Shown here: piece after piece, positions 1-11,812 of the stretch
Numbering within the stretch: the stretch's first letter is position 1
Layout: each line of letters starts with the position of its first letter
From: Bolinopsis microptera
Taxonomy: Eukaryota; Ctenophora; Tentaculata; Lobata; Bolinopsidae
Assembly (NCBI RefSeq): GCF_026151205.1
Contig: NC_087084.1
Location: 8,049,394-8,113,393 of the forward strand
Direction: 5' to 3'
DNA: 64,000 bases
Program-made: the position numbers and the translations under genes
The notes under the pieces: model-generated
What the model saw: only the letters and a program-made list of their open reading frames with translations
What the model was told of the DNA's origin: nothing
The model's database searches: none

Positions 1-820
1 GGGTTATATATACGGGTTCCTGCTATCTATATTATCATTTTCATCTCTACACTAACAGACTTGAAGAACACGTGACCTAAGTAACATGGGCGTAACTTTA
101 CAACTGTAATAAGAAAGATCTTTCAAACAAAAGTCATTCGCAGTTTTCATTTACACAATAAAATTAAATGTAAACCTTAATTTTAGAAACGGAAAACTTC
201 TTCTTTTTCGATAAGAACAAAAGCATTAGAAAATTTATGCCAAGCTCCACAACATATCCCAAAATGTCAAAATGGACCTCGCCCCCCCCCCCCCCCCCCC
301 CCTCTCTCTGTGGCCTTCTTTAATGGACACTTGAATGTTGGTCCTATAACATGTTAAACATTCTGTATTATATTCCTTTGGTTGAGCCCCGTTAGTTGTG
401 AATTATTAGCAAGATATTATACCCTTGCGTTATGGACCGTTATTATTGGATTACATGGAAGGTCCGTGAAAACGTTTCGGCTTAGTTTCGTGCACGCACA
501 CATCCACGACATACGAGCATACACAACACACACATAAATTCAAAATTTCAAGTACCATGATCAAAGAAGAGTAGTCGTTGTGTGGTGTTGTTCTGGAATG
601 TGAATATGTAAGTACCGGGAGTTGGACCGTGTTATAAATAGCGAGTGTAATCTGTTCTGTCATTTCTCTTTGAGCTCTCAGTTTTTCGGAGGTTTATTTC
701 TTCGTGTTATTTGATTAAACTCCGTGCACAGTTAGTGATCACTTAGTCGAAGTTATTAAGAGATAATATGTTTATACTTAAGTATTCAACATTTTTCTAT
801 ATTTGTACGAGTCTTTAATT
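1..820 (+). repeat. Leader of NERD-helicase repeat unit 1
   Basis: This non-coding stretch is homologous, in the same order, to 5090-5780 and, inverted, to about 13000-13430. Shared landmarks are the ATCATTTTCATCTCTACA segment near 35, a C-homopolymer near 281-302, and a segment around 540-660 with an ACCATGATC motif. It is the 5' flank of a unit that ends in the NERD-helicase coding region. No reading frame in it looks real. Confidence 0.7.
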
Positions 821-1140
821 CAGTGGCGTAACGAAGGGCCCCGCTGATCCAGCCGTGCGGGGAGAGGGGGGGGTGCCGCCGTCCTTGGGGGGGAGGGGGT
901 GGGGGGGGGGCGCCAAATCGTTGTTTGAATGGGACAATTTCGTAAACTTAACTAAAGTACTAGCAAAACCTGCGCAATTTTTACTCTAGAAGCAACACTT
1001 TTTTTAGAGATTTACCGGCGTATGCTCTAAAATCACGTAATTTATTCAATGTTAGAGGGGGCACCAAAAGGGAGGGGGCGCCAACTTGGGGCGCTGTTTT
1101 CAGCGGGAGGGCGCCAACAGGACAACGTTTACGAGCCACG
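821..1140. repeat. G-rich insertion with hAT-like end
   Basis: The segment starts with CAGTGGCGTAACGAAGGG, similar to the ends of many hAT-type elements, and continues into very G-rich DNA with GGGGGCGCC motifs and a run of about ten G. The start resembles the inverted end at 62058-62115. No coding content is seen. It sits inside the leader of repeat unit 1 and is absent from the corresponding position of unit 2, which supports an insertion. Confidence 0.4.
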
Positions 1141-1441
1141 ACTCGTTATCACTCTGCATCTTAAATTCCACTTTCTGTACCTTCATTAAAGGGGGCTGGT
1201 TGTCACCTCAATAATATAAGTGTGACTGCTGGCTTTCTACTAAGAAATGAGAGGAGGTTTTAGCAAGGGAGCAATCCGGACTCCTCTTACTACCAGTTGT
1301 ATCTTTAGAAAAATAGTTCCGCTAAAACCCCAAGTACAGATACTTGATGGTGAAAACTCCTAGGCGTCAGAAACTCTGTATTGTTTTATATTTCTTTAGC
1401 TGACAAGGTTTTAATTATACTAAAGTACAAAAAATTTGCAC

Positions 1442-2572
1442 TACAGTGAAGATTGCTAGACCAAGAAAGAAACACAGTACGAGAAATACCTGCGGAATGG
1501 AAATGATATAATTGAAACCCTACGTTCACTGAAGAACAAACATCCCATCATTTTACCCAGAGCTCCTCAACAAAAGTATGTAGACCTTTACCCTAAGAAT
1601 CAGCCCGTATGTAGTTTTGAAAACTCAGATACCAGCAACTCAACTACGAGGCTGAGTTATGTAATACCAGAGCCTTAGAGAACCATGTGAGGGATATTTT
1701 GATTGTTCTTCAAGTTTTGATATACTTCATTTCCCATATTATCGTGGGAAATTTAACCATGTTAAAACGAAAATGTACAGAGTGTAACAAGAGAGCAACT
1801 ACGGGAGCGAGTTGCGACTTGTAGTGATTTCACCAAACTACTTTGTATAATTATGAAGTGAAGAATAATGGGTCAATCGGAATCAATCAGACCCGGGGTG
1901 TAAACAAAAATCAACAGTCGCAACGTTGTGCAAAACTTTCCCAGAAACACTGGACCAGAGGATCAAGATGCTACAATTTTTAAGAGATAGTGTAAACGTT
2001 AACAGTACTTTCCAGTTTCTACCGTTTAACCCCAACTTTCAAAAAGCATTCAGACAGAATTTCCGCTAAGCAGGGATCAACTTTCATCATAATTTTTCAA
2101 AGAAGATTTGGAGACGATTTAAGTGATTGGTGGACAGAACAATGTAAGGATCTAGTCTTGGGATGAAGCCCTTTACACATCCTGATTCGCACCAAACATG
2201 AAGATGTTAGAACTTATTATAAGCTATATGGTGTACAGACAGACCATTTGTGATAAGTCCAAATGTAGTTTGGGTAGCGTGTAGTGAATATCATCAAACA
2301 ACTGCGTTCAGGACATTTACCGTCAGAATCAATAACCCTCAAGTTACTCCATCACCCACAATTGTCACGGACTTTTTAGGAATAACAACTTGACTAACTA
2401 CAGTTCGATTTGATACAACAAATGAGAAGTTAGTTGTGATCATGGACCCGTGGAGCTGGTAAATACTGTTGTACTACTAGCTAAGATACTACAGACATAA
2501 GCATTGTCAGTGAAGACAACTAATAAGTGTTATCTTGAAACGTGGAACATTGGTGAACGCCATGATATCCCC
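1442..2572 (+). pseudogene. NERD-helicase copy A, decayed
   Basis: The sequence aligns with copy C (from 6598) and then copy B (to about 3275) at high nucleotide identity but carries many one-base indels and in-frame stops, so no long frame survives. It starts at the same ACTACAGTGAAGATTGCT site as copy C, which looks like a 3' splice site. It covers the N-terminal region, the NERD nuclease region and the start of the ATPase. It stops just after the P-loop region at GCCATGATATCCCC, where it joins copy B. The P-loop codons near 2450 are disrupted. This is a pseudogene fragment, unless the indels are consensus errors. Confidence 0.75.
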
Positions 2573-4368
2573 AGGGGTCATATCGGGGGAATCAACCAGA
2601 CCCTGAGTGTAACAAAGATCAACAGTCACAAACATTGGCAAAAACGTTCCAGAAATCACTGGACCAGAGGAACAAGATGGTAGAATTTGTTAAGAGATTT
2701 TGTAAACGGTTAACAGTTCTCCAGTTTACTGTTTACCCCAACTTTGAAAAAGCATTCAAGAAAGAATTTCCGATAAGCAGGGGTCAACTTTCATCAATAA
2801 TTTTCAAAGAAGATTTAGACGATTTTAGTGATTGGTGGAAAGACAATGTAAGTGATCTTGTCTTGGATGAGCCTTTGCGTCCTGAGTTTCGTACCAAACA
2901 TGAAGATGTTAGGAACTTATCATTAGCTATATGGTGTACAGACAAGACCATTTGCGATAAGTCCGAATGTAGTTTGGGTAAGTGTATAGTAAAAATCGGC
3001 GAGCAACTGCGTTTAGGAAGAGTTACCTTCAGGAGCAATAACCCTGACGTTATTCCATCACCCAAGATCGTCAAGGACTTTTTAGGAATAGAAAACTTGA
3101 CTAAACAACAGTACGATTTGATAAATTCAAATGAGAGGTTATTGTGGATCAATGGACCCGCTGGAGCTGGTAAAACTGTTGTACTACTAGCTAAGATACT
3201 ACAACTAGCATTGTCAAGTGAAGACAACAAAATTGTTTTATTCTGTGAAACGTCTGACATTGGTGACGCCATGACATCCCCTGAGCATCTACATAAGCCG
3301 CTACAAAAAGCAGGTGTTAAGCACGTTTCTATTGTTGTTAGAGAAATGATTGGTAAACCTGCTGATGAAATCTGGCATAAAATAAGAGGCTATCTTAATG
3401 ACAATAAAGTTGTCATAATAATGACGAGGGATTTTAATACTGAAACTACGTATATCAAACGTCTTGGCAAAGCGTGGCTAATAAACGTAATACGTTTATT
3501 CCAAGGAAAAGGAATTCACGTGTTTTTCGACGATATTCAAGGAGTGTTCAGGTGGGATAAAGTAAAAGAAGACAGCAATAAAGACTATGAAATACTCAAA
3601 TCATTGTTCGAACTGTCATGTTCTTGTCATGTTTGGATCTCATGTGACACGTTACAAAACCCGCATTTTATTGATGATGAGGAGGAAAGGTTCGGACATG
3701 ACTCTAGACTAGCCAGACTTTTTAACGACAAACTATCATCTACACAGCTAGTAAGTCTATCAAAGAACTTGAGAAACACCTCTGATTTGTTGAGAACATT
3801 GTCAATTATTCGAGAACATATTATCATTGAGCCGGGAAACCTTGTATCGACATTTAGAAATGATTTAGCCATTTTACAAGCCCCCGGGCACTACATACAT
3901 GGACCAAAAACTATCGTTCATGTTCTGCAAAAGTTTAATGAGGAACTTATTTATTCTATTTTTGGCAAAGAATTTAATGAATTATGTTTTGATGATATGA
4001 TAGATAGTAATGATGTGGGTATTATTTACGATACTTGGGATGACAATGAAAATTTAGTTAAAACCATTGTGGATGGGATATTCTTTTCAAAAGATATAAC
4101 ACCAAGGGAGGTGATGTCAACATATTCAAAAGAATGGCCTGCAGTTATAGTTTTGCAACCCTTATTTGATTATGCATGTGAGACACTGACTGGAGGGTCT
4201 GTCAAGTTATCATTTGATTCAGAATTTTTATATATTGCCATGTCACGAGCACGAGTTAAGTGCACAGTAATAATGTATCCTGATAAAGGTGCTTTAGTTG
4301 AGGATTATCCTCTCATGTGTAGTCTACTTGATAAACTTAAAGATTCTGTTGAAGTAAGGTATCACTAA
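2573..4368 (+). CDS. NERD-helicase copy B, ATPase part intact, NERD domain missing
   Basis: A long open frame ends with TAA at 4366-4368. It stays open upstream to about 2566 but has no ATG before 2677, so this copy lacks its own start. By alignment with copy C, the first 140 or so residues, including the NERD nuclease motifs, are gone. What remains is a superfamily-1 helicase-like ATPase: a Walker A motif GPAGAGKT near 3154, a Walker B-like VFFDDIQG near 3520, and a motif VI-like AMSRARVK near 4237. In known families NERD-helicase proteins are thought to act on nucleic acid; the role here is unknown. The upstream join to copy A removes the nuclease, so either the transcript starts inside or this is a recently truncated pseudogene. 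It is the best preserved ATPase region of the family in this window. Confidence 0.7.
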
Positions 4369-5085
4369 CACTTCAAACTTTAAAAAACAATTTATTAACT
4401 GAACCAGATTAATTTATTAATGAGGGATTTAAATATCTTGTAAATAAACATCGGTATAATTTGAAAAGTATAAAGTCAGATGTTGTATTACGTTATCTTC
4501 GCTTGTAGTTGATGATATGATTGAGCCGGGACACAGTTGCAGTCACCTTGTCAGTTTATCAGAATATTTATCATATTATATATGTAAAAATTACATTATA
4601 ACTGTTTTATTAAGTTAAAATGTGCAACAACTGCTTTATAATTACCACTTTACAATATCTAAAACTAAATAACTGTCTAAATCCGGTTTCAGCCCCGGTC
4701 TGGTTTAAAAGCTGCCGGAAATCAACCGTAAATTTCAAACTGTCTAGAGATAATCCACGAGCACTGCTATACCATGATCTAAGAAGAGTAGTTCTGTTGT
4801 TGTTCATGAGAGGGGGGGGTCCGAGAACTATAAATATTTTTGTCAATAGGCAGGCTTTGTCCCACCCAGCGCCTACCCTCAACCCCTAGCTCACCAGAGC
4901 GCCTACTTTGTCGTGAAATTGACGTTAACAGTTGACCCTTTAATCAGTTAACCTTGTAAGCTTGTATATTACAGATTCTTAACATTTTGTTGCTCAAATC
5001 TAAAGTAAAATTTTTTTATAGCAGTCAATCGGTCATCCCACGGCCCACGCCCACATATCTGTTATAAGCCCTAACTTTCCCTAGA
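4369..5085 (+). repeat. 3' flank of NERD-helicase unit 1
   Basis: Non-coding sequence after the copy B stop. The part 4500-4830 is found inverted at 13440-13790, with the shared CCGGTTTCAGCCC and CTGCCGGAAATC landmarks near 4682 and 4712. It therefore belongs to the duplicated unit. Short frames on both strands have no family resemblance. Confidence 0.6.
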
Positions 5086-6598
5086 GCTATTTATATTATC
5101 ATTTTCATCTCTACAAGACCTTGAAGAACACGTGACCTAAGTAACAAGGTCTCAACTTTACAACTATAAAAGAAGATCTTTCAAACGAAATTTCATTCGA
5201 AGTTTTCATTTACAATAAAATTACATGTAAACCACAATTTCAGAAACGGAAACTTCTTCTTTTTCGATAAGAACAAAAGCATTAAAAAATGTATGCCGAG
5301 CTCTACAACATATCCCAGAATGTCAAAATTGACCCACCCACCCCCCCCCCCCCCCCTACCTGTGGCCTTCTTTAATGGACACTAATGGTCCCATAACATG
5401 TATAATTATATAATTGTTTTTATATTCCTTTGGTTGAGCCCCGTTCGTTTTGAATTATTAGCAAGATATTATGCCTTGTGTTATGCCCGTTATTATTGGA
5501 TTACATGGAAGGTTCTGTGAAACTTTTCGGCTTAGTTTCGTGCACGCACACACATGACTCACGAGCATACACGGCACACACACATTCAAGTACCATGATC
5601 TAAGAAGAGTAGTTCTGTTGTTGTTCTGGAATGTGAATTATGTAAGACCGGGAGATTAGCCGTGTTATAATTAGTGAGAGTAACTTTTCTGTCATTTCTC
5701 TTTGTGCTCTCTGTGCTTCGTGAGGTATAATTCCTCGTGTGGTTGTACAGTGTACGGCGATAGCGTAACAGCAACATAATATAGCGATATAATATGTGCG
5801 AAAATTTCGGCTACCTAGCGATAAAAGTCGTAATAATTAAATTATTACATTATGAAAGGGGGGGGGGGGGGGGGGGGGGGTGGTTAGGGGTCCGAGGACA
5901 AAAAACTTTGTTCCCAGTTGAGTGTTGACAGGCCATATCCTACACGGCACATGCACGCTACCCCTAGCCAACCAGAGCACTTGTTTATCGTAAAATCTCG
6001 TTAGCTTGAACGCACGACTCACAAACAAACAAAAAGCGTACACTGCAAACGCACATTCCAGTACCATGATCTAAGAAGAGTAGTTCTGTTGTTCTGGAAG
6101 GTGAATTATGTAATACCTGTAGCTGGAGATGAGCCGTGCTATAATTATTGAGTGTAACTTTTCTGTCATTTCTCTTTGTGCTCTCTGTGTTTCGTGATGT
6201 AAAATTCTTCGTGTTATTTGATTATCTTACGTTGTAATAACTTAGTCGTAGTTATTAAGATCTATGTAAATTAAGATATTTTTAAAGTTGTCTTTTTATT
6301 TTTACGTGTCTTTATCACTATGCATCTTAAATTCCACTATCTGTACCTGTCATTAAGGGGGCTGGTTGTCACCTCAATAAGTGGTGACCGCTGGTTTTTT
6401 ACTAAGAAGAGCTAAGCAAGTGGCAAATTCAGGACTTCTTTTACAACCAGGTTCCATCTTTATAAAAATAGTTTCGGCTGATTCCTAAGTACCGATACTT
6501 GATGGGCAATAACTCTTAGCATCAGAACCTCGGTATTATTTTACATTTGTTTAGCTGACAAGATTAATTAAGACTAAAGTACTAAACATTTGCACTAC
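5086..6598 (+). repeat. Leader of NERD-helicase repeat unit 2
   Basis: Collinear with 30-800 plus 1140-1440 (unit 1) and, inverted, with 11812-13430. It includes C- and G-homopolymers near 5339-5356 and 5858-5880, an ACCATGATCTAAGAAGAG motif repeated at 5593 and 6064, and a final segment ending TTGCACTACAG, a plausible 3' splice site in front of the coding region. A transcribed but untranslated leader is an inference. Confidence 0.6.
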
Positions 6599-6599
6599 A

Positions 6600-8476
6600 G
6601 TGAAGATTGCTATGACCCGGAATGAAACACAGTACGAGAAATACCTGCAGAATGGGAGTGACATATTTGAAACCTACTGTTCAACTGGAGACAAACATCC
6701 CATCATGTTACCCAGAGCTCCTCAACAAAAGTATGTAGACCTTTACCCTGAAGATCAGCCCGGATGTAGTTTTGAAAACGACAGAAACCAGCAACTCAAC
6801 TATGAGGCTGAGGTAATTGTATACAGAGCTTTAGAGAAACTGAGAGGAGGAGATTTTATTGTTCTTCATAGTTTTGAATATACTCATTTCCAATATTATC
6901 TGGGAGATTTAACTCATGTTAAACGGAAATGTACAGAGTGTAAGAAGAGAGTAACTAACAGAGAAGGCGAGTGCGACTTTGTAGTGATAGCACCAAACTG
7001 CTTTGTAATTATTGAAGTGAAGAATATGGGTCATATCGGGAATCAATCAGACCCTGAGTGTAACAATAATCAACAGTCGCAAGCATTGGGCAAAACGTTC
7101 CAGAAATCACTGGACCAGAGGAACAAGATGGTACAATTTGTTAAAAGATTTTGTAAACGGTTAACAGTTCTCCAGTTTACCGTTTACCCCAACTTTCAAA
7201 AAGCATTCAAGAAAGAATTTCCGATAAGCAGGGATAAACTTTCGTCAATAATTTTCAAAGAAGATTTAGACGATTTTAGTGATTGGTGGAAAGACAATGT
7301 AAGTGATCTTGTCTTGGATGAGCCTTTGCGTCCTGAGTTTCGTACCAAAAATGAAGATGATATCCCCAGAGCATCTACATAAGCCGCTACAAAAAGCAGG
7401 TGTTAAGCACGTTTCTATTGTTGTTAAAGAAATGGTTGGTAAACCTGCTGATGAAATCTGGCATAAAATAAGAGGCTATATTAATGACAATCAAGTTGTC
7501 ATAATGATGATAAGGGATTTTAATACTGAAACTAAGCATATCAAAGTCATTGATAATACATCGCTTATACGCATAATACGTTTATTTCAAGGAAAAGGAA
7601 TTCACATGTTTTTCGACGATATTCAAGGAGTGTTCAGGTGGGATAAAGTAAAAGAAGACTGAAGACAGCAATAAAAACTATGAGATATTTAAAGCATTGT
7701 TAGAACTGTCATGTTCTTGTCACGTTTGGATCTCATGTGACACGATACAAAATCCGCTTTACATTGCTGATGAGGAGGAAAGGTTAAGACATGACTCTAG
7801 ACTAGCCAGACTTCTTATCGACGAATTATCATCTACACACCTTGTAAGTCTATCAAAGAACTTGAGAAACACCTCTGATTTGTCGAGAACATTGTCAGTC
7901 ATTCGAGAACATATCATGAAGCCAGTAGATCTATTAACATTTACATATGATTTAGCCATGTTACAAGCCCCCGGGCACTACATACATGGACCAACAACTA
8001 TTGTTCATGTTCTGCAAAAGTTTAACGAGCAACTTATATATTCTATTTTTGACAAAGAATTTAATGAATTATGTTTTGATGATATGATAGATAGTAATGA
8101 TGTGGGTATTCTTTACAATATTGGTATAGACAATTTAGTTAAAACCATTGTGGATGGGATATTCTTTTCAAAAGATATTATTATTACACCAAGGAGGGTG
8201 ATATCAACATATTCAGAAGAATGGGCTGCAGTTATAGTTTTGCAACAGTTATTTGATTATGAAGCTGAAGAAGACAGCTTCAAGACATTTATTGAAGAGT
8301 CAGAAAAGGTTATATTTGATTATGACTTTTTATATGTTGCTATGTCACGAGCACGAGTTAAGTGCACAGTAATAATGTTTCCTGATGAAGGTACTATACT
8401 TGAGGATGATCAATATCAAAACACGCGTAGTCTACTTGATAAGCTTAAAGATTCTGTTGAAGTAAGATATCATTAA
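6600..8476 (+). pseudogene. NERD-helicase copy C, internal deletion and frameshifts
   Basis: The first frame (first ATG 6612, to 7382) holds the NERD nuclease domain: a C-x2-C pair (KCTEC) near 6930, then GECDFVV near 6966 and IIEVKN near 7007. The D...E-x-K spacing fits the PD-(D/E)XK fold. At 7352 the copy skips about 360 bp that copy B has at about 2908-3268. This removes the Walker A loop and shifts the frame, so the next frame runs about 7352-7662. A small insertion near 7660 shifts it again, and the last frame runs from about 7690 to the TAA at 8474-8476 with AMSRARVK near 8340. As written it cannot make an ATP-binding helicase, though the nuclease part could be made alone. It is the only copy here with a clean NERD domain. 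Confidence 0.75.
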
Positions 8477-8942
8477 CACTTCAATCTTTAAAATACAATT
8501 TATTTCCTGAATTAATTTATTATTTGCGGATTTAAATATCTTGTGAATAAACATCGGTATAAATTTCCTCATGTTTGTACTATTTTATTTTACTTTGTAG
8601 TTGATGATATTATTATACTACTGATTTTATCTTTATGATATTTTAGACGAAGCTATGAAATGGCTTGAATCCAATAAAATATTCTGGACTCTTTTTGTAT
8701 GTCAAGTTTTATATAGCTAAATTGAAGTAAATGTGAACTTGTTACCCTGATTTAATCGTTGATTGCTAAAATATTCAATCATTTCAGTTCATTGATAATT
8801 TACCCTTCTAAGTTTCTACGGTATGTGTCTAAACATGTTAAACCACTCCCACTAGTATTTAAAGTACTAAAAATACAAAAAATTACAATTACTTAATATT
8901 AGTAAATCAATTTAATGAATAAACAGTAAATTAATAATCTAC
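8477..8942. other. Spacer between NERD copy C and ariadne exon 4
   Basis: No gene is evident. A motif near 8820 (CTACGGTATGTGTC) repeats a piece of the neighbouring ariadne exon end at 8948-8961. I searched here on the minus strand for the missing RING1 exon of ariadne and did not see a Cys-x2-Cys exon with good splice sites. Confidence 0.4.
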
Positions 8943-10462
8943 CTGTCTACGGTATGTGTCGGTGCACTCAGGAACGTACACAAGACCAGCCTCTCTGAAC
9001 AATTCCTCACAGTTGTCCTGACTCTCGTAATACCTGGTCAAATGACATTCCAATTAAATTCCACCTTATTCTATTATTAAAAATTGTTAATTAAATTAAA
9101 TATTTACTAATTTTATAGTTGTATTTAGCTAAATTATTTATTATTATTATTATAACAAACACCTCTGTTTGTGGATACTGGATATGTGACAAGATAAATT
9201 AGGTAAATTTTGTCCTTTTTTCCTCATCTCATCTTGATTCTTGATAACCATCTTTCAAAACATCCTTCTAAAATTCTGGTTTATGGAACCAGAACGTCTG
9301 CCTTTTTTCTGATCTCTGCTTTTTTTTCATACTTTTTACAGTAAAATGTAAAAAAATGTAAAAAAAGAAACTGTACGTACTTTTCAATAAGTCGTTCAGG
9401 GTTCCACTTGAAGTGAACTAACAGTCGACGAACTAACGATCTTTTTATCTGATAGAGTCAGTAATTACTAATTAATTATCAATTGATTATCAAATAATTA
9501 TCAAATAGCTAAAATATGAGTAGCAATAAAATTACAATTAAATTAATTCAATGAATAATAATCAAATCATGGAAGACATTTCCATCCAATAATTAACTGA
9601 ACTAAATGTTACCCACTTTAAATATTTCATTAACTCTGTCTATATATTTGTTCATCTCGCTGATAACGTCCGATGCCGCCACGATGTTGTATCTTCTTTC
9701 TTGCTGCAATAAATTGGTTGAAATAATAGAGTGATGGGAAGGGTAGTTAGTAGTTACTAGTCATTCTTTCACGTTATCATGCTAGCTCTGCTCTGGTTTT
9801 TAAGCACTTCAAAAATAAGCGCCCCTAACATTGGGATTGTGGTTGTGGTTAAGAGGTTAAGGTTGTTGCTGGGATTAAGGTTGTGGTTGGGATTTTGGTT
9901 ACGGTTGTGGTTGGGATTGGGGTTGTGGTTAAGGTTGTGGTTGAGATTGTGGTTTATGTTGTGATTGTGATTAAGGTTGTGCTTGGGATTGTGTTTGTGG
10001 TTGGGACTTGGGATTGTGATTAATGTTGTGGTTGAGATTGAAGTTGTGATTGGGATTGTGGTTAAGGTTGTGGTTAAGGTTGTGACTTAGGATGTGGTTG
10101 GGATTGGGATTGTGGTTGTGGTTAAGGTTGTGGTTGTGGTTAAGGATGTGGTTGGGATTGAGGTTGTGATTGGGATTGTGGTTAAGGTTGTGGTTAAGGT
10201 TGTGGTTAAGGTTGTGGTTAAGGTTGTGGTTGTGGTTGGGATTGTGGTTAAGGTTGTGGTTATGGTTAAGGTTGGGATTGTGGTTGGGATTAAAGTTGTG
10301 GTTGGTATTAGCGTTACGGTAAGGGTTATGATAGAGCTTTGGGGCACGAGGTCCTGGCAAAACGAAACAAGACAAACTGACCTGATGAGTATCACTGGTT
10401 TCAGAGTTACTGTACTCAAGATCATCGTCGAAAGAGAAGTCTTCATCATGATCCGAGAACAT
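8943..10462 (-). CDS. ARIH1: Ariadne-type RBR E3 ligase, N-terminal exons (inverted part)
   Basis: Four minus-strand exons join in phase: 10382-10462, 9617-9703, 9381-9448 and 8943-9033, about 110 residues. Exon 1 starts with ATG and codes for an acidic stretch (MFSDHDEDFSFDDDLEYS) like the acidic N-terminus of ariadne-1. Exons 2-4 code for the UBA-like region: RRYNIVAASDVISEM, then LLVHFKWNPERLIEKY, then YESQDNCEELFREAG. This matches the order and spacing of ariadne-1 ahead of RING1. In that family the UBA-like region binds NEDD8 or ubiquitin on cullin ligases and the RBR transfers ubiquitin through a RING2 cysteine. The frame ends in phase 0 at 8943, but no RING1 exon follows on this strand. 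The matching RBR exons lie on the plus strand from 18802. I infer one gene cut by an inversion. Confidence 0.8.
9830..10340 (+). repeat. GGTTNN hexamer array in ariadne intron 1
   Basis: About 500 bp of imperfect hexamers, mostly GGTTGT, GGTTAA and GGGATT, lies between ariadne exons 1 and 2. On the minus strand it reads as AACCNN and gives open frames rich in Asn-His-Asn-Pro. These are a by-product of the repeat, since good splice sites bracket the array. The units look like degenerate telomere-type hexamers. Confidence 0.85.
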
Positions 10463-11544
10463 TTAACATTTATAATAATAGCCTGCCGGCAATGGGTAAT
10501 TAGATAAATAAAATCAAGTTTTATAAGTTTATACAGGATTATTGGGGTAAATATTGATTTCTTCCCACAGATATAGTTCATGAGACTCAAAATATTAAGA
10601 CAAGTGAACTACTGATGATAGAGATATTGGTTTAAAGGAGATGAACTATGTTTTCTTAGACACGTGACAGAGATTAACCAATCAGCTTACTATATTGACC
10701 AATGAAAACCCAGAATCACTGTCACGTGTCAACACAAATATGGTTCATCTCTCACCAGTACAGTACTCACTACAGTATCTATCAATGCGGCTGCTAATCT
10801 TGAATTTCTTAACTTTAATAGCACCTTATCAAATTCTACTACTATTTTATTCAAATGCGTGCTCAAAATCGTGCTCTTAATAAAATTAGACACCTCCCAC
10901 TCCTTACCGGAATAGTTGTGTTATGTATGAACAGAATATATTATCAGATAATTTAAATTTTAAAACTTCAAGTAGCCTATCAAACAAACGTTTAACATAA
11001 TATGTAACGCATAAAATCATTTAAAGCATGTGAAATTTATTTTTAAAATTCTACTCATTTTAAGAATAATCAAAATAGAACAAAATCTATTGACCGATAA
11101 ACGATATCCAGTGCTCCTTCGTTAATTTAAATATCAGTTATGTTAGTTGGACAACCACAACAAGATAAAACAACTTTTAAAATCCTTTGAATGAAAATTC
11201 AGATGCTTTAACCATTTCAATGCATTATTGATGATCTTTTTTTTGTACAAAGATCGGGGCACTTCTTTAAGTTATCTTGATGTTTTAACTTTTTGTGGTT
11301 TTGTTTGATACTTTATGATGATGAGAACAGCTTTCGTGTAACTGTGTACAGGAAATGCTCATGTTTTAACCATTTAAACTTGGTGAGCCGGGCGGAAAAA
11401 AGCCATGCTGCCAACCAAACTCGATATTCCCAACCGGAAAAGTTGACTTTTAAACACTTTCATCTCCGTGCCCAGTGCCACAAAAATTGAAAATATTTTA
11501 TCCAAGTATTGCTAGATCAAACAATGCGTTTGTACAAATCTGAA
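10463..11544. other. Upstream region of ariadne with foldback segment
   Basis: No gene is seen. The notable part is 10637-10757 (listed separately). The rest, 10760-11540, is AT-rich, with short frames that resemble nothing. Confidence 0.4.
10637..10757. promoter_or_regulatory. Quasi-palindromic E-box/CCAAT segment upstream of ariadne
   Basis: Two inverted arms, each of the form GAGATGAAC...GACACGTGACAG, face each other with CCAAT-type boxes (ACCAAT at 10678 and 10699) between them. CACGTG occurs at 10661 and 10723. It lies about 180 bp upstream of the ariadne ATG on the minus strand, so a bidirectional promoter is possible. A related, weaker copy at 16311-16430 means a foldback mobile element is an alternative. 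Confidence 0.45.
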
Positions 11545-11812
11545 AACAATAAAAATTCCTCCAATCAGTTTTCTAAAGCCTTCTGTATACAATAACTCAG
11601 CCTCATAGTTGAGTTGGGTGTCTGTCGTTTCAAAACTACAGCCGGGCTGATCTCAGGGTAAGGTTTCTAACATACTTTGGCTGGGAGCTCTGGGTAAATG
11701 ATGGATGTTTGTCTCAGTTGAACAGTAGTTTCAAATATCTCACTCCCATCCGCAGGTATTTCTCTTACTGTGTTTCTTCTGGTCATAGCAATCTTCACTG
11801 TAGTGCAAAGGT
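11545..11812 (-). pseudogene. NERD-helicase copy E, N-terminal fragment
   Basis: The minus strand matches copy C from its start (about 6598) for about 260 bp, then homology stops after the segment matching GAGGAGATTTTATTG. Frameshifts are present. The leader of the unit follows at 11812-13430, so this is the truncated head of an inverted repeat unit. Confidence 0.7.

Noticed and set aside
8653-8700. DEAMKWLESNK frame resembling an HSP70 C-terminal piece
   Set aside because: Only eleven residues match, no further exon is seen on either side, and the resemblance can be chance.
9971-10590. Asn-His-rich and Thr-rich minus-strand frames
   Set aside because: Translation of the GGTTNN array; only the first 27 codons from 10462 are a real exon, which ends at a GTCAGT donor.
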